Positions 1 to 5,172 of a stretch of DNA of 6,117 bases are shown piece after piece. The notes below the pieces were generated by a model that had not been told where the DNA came from, ran no database searches, and worked only from the letters and a program-made list of their open reading frames with translations. Source of the stretch: an uncultured bacterium. GTDB taxonomy: Bacteria; Patescibacteriota; Minisyncoccia; Spechtbacterales; HO2-43-30. The number at the start of each line of letters is the position of its first letter. Positions within the stretch are counted from its first letter, which is position 1. The DNA is taken from contig CAJXHR010000045.1 in assembly GCA_913054525.1 (NCBI GenBank), forward strand, positions 1 through 6,117, in the 5' to 3' direction. Position numbers and translations under genes: made by a program.

Positions 1-436
1 CGCTTGAGCCGGTCTCGGGAAGCCAGACACCCCCGCGTCTTGAAGGCACAGATCCTTTTTCCTCGCTCGCCTGGAGAGGTCGCCTTCTTTCCTTTCGTGC
101 GCGTGATTTCGCGGATGCCTTTACGGGCTTCTTAATTTCTATCACATGTCTTATTATGTTGCTTTCTTGCTTTAGGTCATCGTACAGCGACTTTATCTTT
201 TCGGGAGCAATCGAAAACACCGACTCACAAAGATATCCCTGCTGTTCTTTTCCTATGGGGTAGGCAAGACGACGTGCAGATTCCTGGCATATAGACGCTT
301 CGATTTTGCCGTCCAGCGCGCTGACCTTGTCGTTTATCACCTGGCGATAATTATGCGTCTCCTCCGAGCTTAGGCCCTGTTTGAGTATGAAATGCAGCGT
401 ATACTGCCTTTTTATTTGTTCTGATGTATCTTCCAT
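1..436 (-). CDS. rpsF: 30S ribosomal protein bS6, partial (C-terminus off the left edge)
   Basis: The minus-strand frame from ATG at 436 stays open to the window edge, giving 145 residues with no stop. Residues about 11-104 show the bS6 pattern: a first strand 'YTLHFILKQGLSSEE' (12-26), a helix and 'LDGKIEA' turn (41-47), the hallmark 'RRLAYPIGKEQQGYL' (55-69), 'FSIAPEKIKSLYDDLK' (74-89) and 'IIRHVIEIKKP' (94-104). In the 30S subunit bS6 pairs with bS18 in the platform. After residue 105 there is a basic, low-complexity tail (KSRARKERRRP, 110-120) and then Gly/Ser/Pro-rich sequence, so the protein exceeds the usual 95-135 residues. The ATG is the first in frame and lies 9-10 bases after the predicted transcription start; no Shine-Dalgarno is seen. 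It is divergent from the phosphomannomutase gene. In many bacteria ssb and rpsR follow rpsF; that part is outside the window. The family call is firm on motifs, though sequence identity looks modest. Confidence 0.8.
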   Translation of the reverse strand, partial: MEDTSEQIKRQYTLHFILKQGLSSEETHNYRQVINDKVSALDGKIEASICQESARRLAYPIGKEQQGYLCESVFSIAPEKIKSLYDDLKQESNIIRHVIEIKKPVKASAKSRARKERRRPLQASEEKGSVPSRRGGVWLPETGSS

Positions 437-451
437 ATTTATCTATATCAG

Positions 452-479
452 ATTATCATATATCAGGGCAATTTGTCAA
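452..479 (-). promoter_or_regulatory. Sigma-70-type promoter for the bS6 gene
   Basis: On the minus strand there is a perfect -35 TTGACA (479-474), a 16-base spacer and a -10 GATAAT (457-452, five of six consensus bases). Transcription would start near 445, leaving only about 9 bases before the ATG at 436, too little for a normal ribosome-binding site. The -35 box overlaps that of the plus-strand promoter. Confidence 0.6.
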
Positions 480-499
480 ACTATATATGGCATGATAAT
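473..499 (+). promoter_or_regulatory. Promoter for the phosphomannomutase gene, divergent with the bS6 promoter
   Basis: A plus-strand TTGTCA (473-478) is followed after 15 bases by GATAAT (494-499), or after 17 bases by TAATAT (496-501). A start near 506 would give a 5-base leader before the ATG at 511. The -10 octamer ATGATAAT (492-499) is the exact reverse complement of ATTATCAT (452-459) in the opposing promoter. The spacing is slightly short, so this side is weaker than the bS6 side. Confidence 0.45.
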
Positions 500-510
500 A
501 TGCGGCTGTA

Positions 511-1995
511 ATGAGCATAAACCCAAACATTTTTCGATTATACGACATACGAGGCATAGCCGGTGAAGAGTTTACCGCGGAGGAAATCAAAAAGTATGAA
601 AAATGGTACGGTCCTTTCCCCGGTATTACGCTAACGTCGGACGCGGCGCGCCTAATCGGAAAAGCATACGGAAGCATTATCCGCCGCCAGGGCGGGAGAA
701 AGGTTGTTGTGGGATACGAAATACGGCCGTATGCCGAGGAACTCAAACGCGCCTTTATTTCCGGCGTACTCTCCAGCGGCTGCGATGTTGCCGATGCAGG
801 TGTCTCCCTTACTCCAATTATTTATTTTGCGACAGCATTTTTTGATTTTGACGGAGGAGTGAATATAACAGGTAGCCATAATGTTTATTTTTATAACGGC
901 TTCAAGCTGATGAAAAAAGGCGTATGGCCGATTTTTGGCGATGAGCTTCAGGCAATGCGCGAGATGATAGAAAAGAGTGATTTTGTAGAAGACGAAGAGG
1001 GACAGCTTGAGTCCTTTGATGCGAGCTCCCCCTATGGGGAATATTTTTTAAAACATATTAAGGTCGCAAGGAATTTGCATATTGTAATTGATACGGGCAA
1101 CGGGTCCGCGGGGATATTCGCTCCCGAGTTATTCCGTAAACTCGGATGCGAGGTCACAGAACTTTATACCGAGCCGGACGCAACATTCCCCAACCATACT
1201 CCGGATCCCGAGGCGCCCCAAAATATGAGGGATTTAGGGAAAAAGGTTAGAGAAGTTGGAGCTGATTTGGGGATTGGGTTTGACGCGGACGGCGACAGGA
1301 TGGGATTTGTGGATGAGAATGGCGAATTTGTCAGCGCCGACCTCTTGCTTTTATTGTTTGCAAAAGACGCGCTTATCAGGAATCCGGGAAAAAAGATCCT
1401 ATACGACGTGAAATCCTCGCAACTTTTAGAAGAGCTTGTTCCCGGGTATGGCGGCGTACCCCTAATGCATCAGACGGGACACGCGCCCATTAAGGAAACC
1501 CTGCGCAAGGACGGGGATGTTATTTTTGCCGGCGAGGTGTCCGGGCATTTTTATTTTGTAGAAGATTATTTTAAAATTGACGACGGTCTTTTCAGCGCGG
1601 GAAAGATGCTTGAGATTTTTATCGGGCAGCAAGGTTCTTTTTCTTCGCTTTTTAAAGATATACCCGTACGCGTTCGGACTCCCGAAATAAAGCTTCCCGT
1701 AGCCGACGAGGAGAAATTTGATATTGTGGAGAAAATAAAGAAAAATTTTGAGGGGAAATTCCCGCTTATTTTGATTGACGGAGTAAGATTTAACATCACA
1801 AAAACTGGCTGGGGACTTATACGCGCCTCAAACACTTCGCCGTATCTTACGGCGCGGATGGAGGGCGTCTCGGAAGAAGAGGTCCTTAAAGTGAAGAATA
1901 TTTTGGCGGACGAACTCGAAAAATTCCCCGAAATCGGCGATAAGCTCAACAGGCAAAAAGTCGCGGTGCTTGAGGGGAAGCTGGGGTGGGTCTAG
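511..1995 (+). CDS. Phosphomannomutase/phosphoglucomutase (AlgC/ManB type)
   Basis: This 494-residue protein belongs to the alpha-D-phosphohexomutase superfamily, which interconverts hexose 6- and 1-phosphates through a phosphoserine and supplies GDP-mannose or UDP-glucose precursors for surface glycans. All four signature loops are present: N-terminal YDIRG (11-15); phosphoserine loop ITGSHN (119-124, Ser122) followed by YNGFK (128-132); metal loop DADGDR (258-263); sugar-binding GEVSGH (341-346); and phosphate-binding RASNTSP (438-444). The length is about 30 residues over AlgC-type enzymes, partly from extra residues near 27-41 (KKYEKWYGPFPGITL). Oddities are VYF where NPP normally follows TGSHN, and VGYEIR (67-72) where VGRDGR is usual. 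The ATG at 511 places YDIRG at the normal distance from the N-terminus; no Shine-Dalgarno precedes it. It is a single-gene plus-strand unit, divergent from bS6 and convergent with trpS. Mannose versus glucose preference cannot be told from sequence. Confidence 0.9.
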   Translation: MSINPNIFRLYDIRGIAGEEFTAEEIKKYEKWYGPFPGITLTSDAARLIGKAYGSIIRRQGGRKVVVGYEIRPYAEELKRAFISGVLSSGCDVADAGVSLTPIIYFATAFFDFDGGVNITGSHNVYFYNGFKLMKKGVWPIFGDELQAMREMIEKSDFVEDEEGQLESFDASSPYGEYFLKHIKVARNLHIVIDTGNGSAGIFAPELFRKLGCEVTELYTEPDATFPNHTPDPEAPQNMRDLGKKVREVGADLGIGFDADGDRMGFVDENGEFVSADLLLLLFAKDALIRNPGKKILYDVKSSQLLEELVPGYGGVPLMHQTGHAPIKETLRKDGDVIFAGEVSGHFYFVEDYFKIDDGLFSAGKMLEIFIGQQGSFSSLFKDIPVRVRTPEIKLPVADEEKFDIVEKIKKNFEGKFPLILIDGVRFNITKTGWGLIRASNTSPYLTARMEGVSEEEVLKVKNILADELEKFPEIGDKLNRQKVAVLEGKLGWV

Positions 1996-1997
1996 GA

Positions 1998-2026
1998 TTG
2001 CTTTTATCACTCAAAGGTGGTATGCT
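1998..2026 (+). promoter_or_regulatory. Putative promoter just after the phosphomannomutase stop codon
   Basis: TTGCTT (1998-2003, four of six -35 bases), a 17-base spacer and TATGCT (2021-2026, four of six -10 bases) lie immediately downstream of the stop at 1993-1995. The predicted start, about 7 bases after the -10, falls on or next to the ATGATG at 2033-2038. It would drive a roughly 245-base transcript ending at the terminator at 2248-2278. The box matches alone are modest; the placement between a gene end and an isolated terminated segment is the main support. Confidence 0.4.
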
Positions 2027-2032
2027 GTAAGG

Positions 2033-2239
2033 ATGATGAGCAAACAGGGATTTTTATTGGAACATAACCGACTAGCGCCCGTTAATTTACAGGTTAGCAC
2101 AGTAATGCTTTCGCGATTTCGGGTGGAAAAACCCTCCTTATTCAAGGGCAACGACTGGCCTATCGAAAAACTTCGAAGGCCTCTCCTTCTGTGGCTTACA
2201 TCTCTTTCCGAGGGGGAAAGAGAAAGTATGAACTCATAA
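2033..2239 (+). CDS. Hypothetical small protein (68 residues), uncertain
   Basis: An open frame starts at tandem ATG codons (2033 and 2036) and ends at TAA (2237-2239), nine bases before a strong terminator. The frame is also open further upstream, to an ATG at 1970 inside the phosphomannomutase gene, but the promoter-like site argues for 2033, which would make the mRNA leaderless. The product has no signal peptide, no Cys, and no motif I recognise. Its second half (FRVEKPSLFKGNDWPIEKL, then RRPLLLWLTSLSEGER) could form an amphipathic helix rich in Leu and Trp with charged flanks. Against coding: two strong hairpins (2157-2181 and 2201-2223) sit inside it, codons such as CTA, CGA and AGG are frequent, and it resembles no family I know. 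The same segment may instead be a non-coding RNA, listed separately. Confidence 0.3.
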   Translation: MMSKQGFLLEHNRLAPVNLQVSTVMLSRFRVEKPSLFKGNDWPIEKLRRPLLLWLTSLSEGERESMNS

Positions 2240-2242
2240 ATT

Positions 2243-3274
2243 TCAACGGCTCAATGACTCATTGAGCCCTATTTTTTTCCGCACGAGTGTCATTGTTTCT
2301 TGTGATACTTCGTTCGCCTTAGTAGCACCCTTGTCAAAGAGGGCGGCTGCCTCTGCGGGGCTTTGGGAAAGCTCTTTGTAGCGTTTTTGTATGGGACGAA
2401 GTTGGTTCATTACCGCATCGGCAAGGGAGGATTTAAAATCAGCATAGCTTTTGCCCAAAAATTCCTGCTCAAGGTCTTTTATTGACTTTCCGGAAACGCC
2501 GCTATAAATTGCAAGAAGATTTGAGATAGCGGGTTTTTCTCTGAGCTCATACTTTATCTTATTTCCCGAGTCGGTAACGGCTTTTTTTATTTTGCCGCGT
2601 ATTGAGTCCTCTTCCTCAAAAAGACCGATGTAGTGCTGGGCCCCCAGGGACTTAGACATTTTTTGGGTAGGGTCTTGGAGGGACATAACCCGGGCCGTTT
2701 CCTTTTGGATCATTGCTTTTGGCAATTTAAAAACTTCCCCATAGGTTTTGTTGAATTTTTCTGCCAGGTTTCTTGTAAATTCCAGATGCTGTTTTTGGTC
2801 TTCACCGACCGGCACATACTCCGGGTTATACAAAAGGATATCGGCAGCCATAAGGGTCGGGTAGGTGAGCAGTCCCGCGTTTATACCTTCCTTTTTTGAG
2901 ACCTGTGCGGCTTTTTCTTTGTACTGGGTCATTCGCTCAAGATCTCCAATGGGGGTAAGCGTGGTCAGAATCCAGGCAAGCTCGGTATGCGCGGGTACTT
3001 GCGACTGCAAAAACAAAACGGATTTTTCTGGATCAAACCCCATAGCGAGCATCGCAATTTGCGCTTCCTGTGTATTTTTGCGAAGAGTTTCCGCGTCATG
3101 CACGGTTGTTAGCGCGTGCAGGTCAACGATGGGATAAAAGCAGTCGTTGCCCTTGTCCTGTCTCCCTTCGGGAGATCTTCCGGAGGTAGATAAATCTACC
3201 CAGTGCTTAAGAGCGCCGAGATAATTCCCCAGATGAAATTGTCCGGTGGGCTGTATGCCCGATAAAATCCGCAT
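2243..3274 (-). CDS. trpS: Tryptophan--tRNA ligase
   Basis: This 343-residue class Ic aminoacyl-tRNA synthetase charges tRNA-Trp with tryptophan in the cytoplasm, using ATP. The N-terminus 'SGIQPTGQFHLGNYLGAL' (5-22) contains the HIGH-type motif HLGN (14-17). 'LTYPTLMAADILLYN' (136-150) and 'VGEDQKQHLEFTRNLA' (156-171) line the Trp/ATP pocket, and KMSKS is at 205-209, with 'KKAVTDSG' (230-237) in its normal place. Length is normal for bacterial TrpS (about 325-350). A Gly/Ser/charged stretch at about 29-43 (STSGRSPEGRQDKGN), before 'DCFYPIVDLHAL', is longer than usual. The ATG at 3274 is one base after the RNase J stop codon (TAA, C, ATG) and has no Shine-Dalgarno, so translation is probably coupled to RNase J. 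The last codons overlap the plus-strand terminator stem of the convergent unit. No T-box or Trp leader is visible upstream. Confidence 0.96.
   Translation of the reverse strand: MRILSGIQPTGQFHLGNYLGALKHWVDLSTSGRSPEGRQDKGNDCFYPIVDLHALTTVHDAETLRKNTQEAQIAMLAMGFDPEKSVLFLQSQVPAHTELAWILTTLTPIGDLERMTQYKEKAAQVSKKEGINAGLLTYPTLMAADILLYNPEYVPVGEDQKQHLEFTRNLAEKFNKTYGEVFKLPKAMIQKETARVMSLQDPTQKMSKSLGAQHYIGLFEEEDSIRGKIKKAVTDSGNKIKYELREKPAISNLLAIYSGVSGKSIKDLEQEFLGKSYADFKSSLADAVMNQLRPIQKRYKELSQSPAEAAALFDKGATKANEVSQETMTLVRKKIGLNESLSR
2248..2278 (+). terminator. Rho-independent terminator (plus strand), inside the 3' end of trpS
   Basis: A perfect 9-bp stem, GGCTCAATG (2248-2256) with CATTGAGCC (2260-2268) around the loop ACT, is followed by CTA and seven T (2272-2278). 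The T-tract is on the plus strand only, so it terminates rightward transcription from the phosphomannomutase gene or the short unit after it. The stem lies within the last codons of the convergent trpS gene, whose stop is at 2243-2245. Confidence 0.85.
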
Positions 3275-3275
3275 G

Positions 3276-5048
3276 TTAAATTTCTATTATTACCGGTATT
3301 ACCATGGGCCTTCGTTCTGTCTTTTGGAATAGAAACTGCCCTGTCTTGTTCCGTATTTCGTCTTTGAGGTAAGAGGCATTTAGCGTGTGTTCTGTCGCAA
3401 ACGACCCTTCAATGATTTTCCGCACTCGTTTGCGCACATCCATTAAGAGCTCTTGCGATTCACGAAGATAAACAAATCCCCGTGAAATAATATCAGGATT
3501 GCCCTTTAGCTTTCCGGTTTTTGTGTCTATGGTTGATATTATAACAAATATCCCATCTTGTGCCATTAGCTGCCGGTCTCGCAGTACCACTTGGCCTACG
3601 TCTCCTATTCCAAGGCCATCTACCATCACATAATCTGTAGGTACGCGCGATTCCAATATATGCGCTTTTCCGTCTTTAAACACTGTCGGTTTTCCGTTTC
3701 CAAGAATAAGGACGTTTTCGCTAGGCATGCCTATGCTTTCGGCGATTGCGCCATGCATGCGCAGCATGTAGTGATTGCCGTGGATAGGTATTAAGTATTT
3801 TGGCTTTACGAGATTAAGCATGAGCTTAAGGTCTTCGGCCTGGGCATGTCCCGATGCGTGGACATCCATGAGCTTGGAATGGATTATCCTTGCGCCCTGG
3901 TACATCAGGATATCCTTGAGTGAGCTTACCGATCTTTCGTTTCCGGGAACCACGGATGAGGAAAATATTACAGAGTCACCTTTTTGTATTTGGACAAAAC
4001 GGTGCTCCTTATGAGCGATGCGCATGAGGACTGCCTCACCCTCTCCCTGTGCTCCTGTGCAGGCAATGATTATTTTTTCAGGCGCGTATTTATTCACGTC
4101 ATTTATAGGTATGAAAGTATCCTTTTTTGCCTTAATGAAGCCAAGCTCCTTTGCTATTTCCACATTAGTTTTCATGGAATAACCGTCAATCGCAAGTTTT
4201 CTGCCGTACTTTTCCGCAATATTTACAAGCTGTTGAATACGGGAAATCAGGGAGCCAAAGGTGGCTGCGATAACTCTCCCTGGAGCGTCTTTGATTATCG
4301 CATCAAGGCTTTCTTGGACTTGTCGTTCGGAGATCGTATATCCGGAGTCCTCCGCATTTGTTGAGTCGGAAAGCATTACAAGCACTCCTCCATCTTTAGA
4401 GGAAAGTTGAACTATACGCGCTATATCAGCGGGTTCGTCGCCAATGGGGCTGTGGTCGAATTTAAAATCGCCGGTATGAATAACCGTGCCTTCCGGGGTA
4501 TGGAGGGCAATGCCGACACTGTCTGGGATGTTATGGTTTACGTGGAAAAATTCTATCTTGAAATGGCCAAGCGTCAGGTTGTCCGTCTTTTTTACGGTAT
4601 GGATTTCGAGTTTTCCGGCTTTGGGGAAGTCGTCATGGCGCTTCAGGATTATTCCGCGTGAAAGTCCTGTCGCATATACCGGAGGATAGCCGAGTTTAGG
4701 AATCAGGTGAGATATGGCGCCTACATGGTCGAGGTGTCCATGGGTGATGACGACACCCAGAATGTTTTTCTCCTTTCCTTTGAGGTACTCGATATTGGGG
4801 ATTATATAGTCAATTCCCGGCATATCATCTTCTGGGAATTGAAGGCCCATGTCGACAATTACAATATCGCCCTTGTATTCAAAAAGGGTCATATTGCGTC
4901 CAACCTCCTCGAGTCCTCCAATGGGGATTATTTTTAATCCATCGGGCTCTGGAGCGGTATCTGTCGTTCTTATATTTACTTCTTTTGTTGATTGCCCCAC
5001 GGCTCGTCTACGCGAGCGTTGAGGGGGCCTTGTTTGTCTTGGAGTCAT
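3276..5048 (-). CDS. rnj: Ribonuclease J (metallo-beta-lactamase / beta-CASP RNase)
   Basis: This 590-residue enzyme of RNA decay and processing combines endonuclease and 5'-3' exonuclease activity in characterised RNase J proteins. Seen in order: 'IIPIGGLEEVGRNM' (40-53); the zinc motif HGHLDH (103-108); 'HNIPDSVGIA' (172-181); 'HTGDFKFD' (191-198, metal-ligand Asp194); beta-CASP elements 'LSDSTNAE' (226-233) and 'ACTGAQGE' (329-336); 'DVHASGHA' (395-402, where HVSGHA is common); 'IPIHGNHYMLRMH' (420-432, HGN instead of the common HGE); and the C-terminal domain with 'ISRGFVYLRES' (521-531). Length is slightly above the usual 550-560 because of a basic, Pro/Arg-rich N-terminal extension of about 37 residues (MTPRQTRPPQRSRRR). 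No alternative ATG occurs before Met53, so the start at 5048 is kept. It lies 37 bases downstream of tRNA-Leu and one base ahead of trpS. A -10-like TACAAT (5067-5062) has no good -35, so read-through from upstream is also possible. Confidence 0.95.
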   Translation of the reverse strand: MTPRQTRPPQRSRRRAVGQSTKEVNIRTTDTAPEPDGLKIIPIGGLEEVGRNMTLFEYKGDIVIVDMGLQFPEDDMPGIDYIIPNIEYLKGKEKNILGVVITHGHLDHVGAISHLIPKLGYPPVYATGLSRGIILKRHDDFPKAGKLEIHTVKKTDNLTLGHFKIEFFHVNHNIPDSVGIALHTPEGTVIHTGDFKFDHSPIGDEPADIARIVQLSSKDGGVLVMLSDSTNAEDSGYTISERQVQESLDAIIKDAPGRVIAATFGSLISRIQQLVNIAEKYGRKLAIDGYSMKTNVEIAKELGFIKAKKDTFIPINDVNKYAPEKIIIACTGAQGEGEAVLMRIAHKEHRFVQIQKGDSVIFSSSVVPGNERSVSSLKDILMYQGARIIHSKLMDVHASGHAQAEDLKLMLNLVKPKYLIPIHGNHYMLRMHGAIAESIGMPSENVLILGNGKPTVFKDGKAHILESRVPTDYVMVDGLGIGDVGQVVLRDRQLMAQDGIFVIISTIDTKTGKLKGNPDIISRGFVYLRESQELLMDVRKRVRKIIEGSFATEHTLNASYLKDEIRNKTGQFLFQKTERRPMVIPVIIEI

Positions 5049-5085
5049 AGTTAAAATTTTAATTGTAATTAGAGAACAAGCTTAG

Positions 5086-5169
5086 TGCGGACGAGAGGAC
5101 TTGAACCTCCACGGACTTGCGTCCACTGGCTCCTGAAGCCAGCGCGTCTGCCGGTTCCGCCACGTCCGC
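5086..5169 (-). tRNA. tRNA-Leu (anticodon CAG)
   Basis: This is an 84-base type II tRNA. The acceptor stem pairs GCGGACG (5169-5163) with CGTCCGC (5093-5087), followed by discriminator A at 5086. The D-arm carries GG in its loop. The anticodon stem CTGGC/GCCAG encloses TTCAGGA, giving anticodon CAG at 5135-5133, which reads CUG. A long variable arm (TGGAC...GTCC) is typical of tRNA-Leu. The T-arm is GGAGG-TTCAAGT-CCTCT. The 3' CCA is not encoded (CTA follows), so CCA must be added after 3' trimming. The 5' end lies 3 bases after the stop of the upstream solute-binding protein gene and the 3' end 37 bases before the RNase J start, so it is probably excised from a longer transcript. Confidence 0.96.
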
Positions 5170-5172
5170 GTG

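Larger units (their letters stand above)
2033..2278 (+). ncRNA. Candidate structured small RNA between phosphomannomutase and trpS
   Basis: The segment is bounded by a promoter-like site (1998-2026) and a strong intrinsic terminator (2248-2278). It contains several local stem-loops: TAACC/GGTTA (2065-2069 with 2092-2096); a 10-bp stem with one bulged A and an AAAC loop (GGCCT-A-TCGAA with TTCGA-AGGCC, 2157-2181); and a perfect 9-bp stem TCTCTTTCC/GGAAAGAGA with a 5-base loop (2201-2223). I looked for hallmarks of tmRNA (T-loop and tRNA-like ends), RNase P RNA, SRP RNA (GGAA-tetraloop domain) and 6S RNA (one long rod with a central bubble) and found none. The RNA reading and the small-protein reading of the same strand compete, although a dual-function RNA is possible. 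Confidence 0.35.

Noticed and set aside
1566..1949. A 127-codon minus-strand open frame inside the phosphomannomutase gene.
   Set aside because: It is a shadow of the conserved C-terminal domain; its Ser/Phe-rich composition is typical of antisense translation of Glu/Lys-rich sequence.
2127..2149. Possible minus-strand terminator for trpS: CCCT...AGGG stem followed by five T, about 95 bases after the stop codon.
   Set aside because: The stem is only 4 bp with a 9-base loop, and the T-run is short; it is too weak to annotate, although no better minus-strand terminator is visible.
3984..4364. A 126-codon plus-strand open frame opposite RNase J.
   Set aside because: It is antisense to conserved beta-CASP coding sequence, with no independent support; the same holds for the frames at 4407-4661 and 4707-4937.
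5051..5062. The AT palindrome TTAAAATTTTAA upstream of RNase J as a terminator or operator.
   Set aside because: There is no GC stem, so it cannot be an intrinsic terminator, and a 12-base AT palindrome in an AT-rich gap is weak evidence for an operator.
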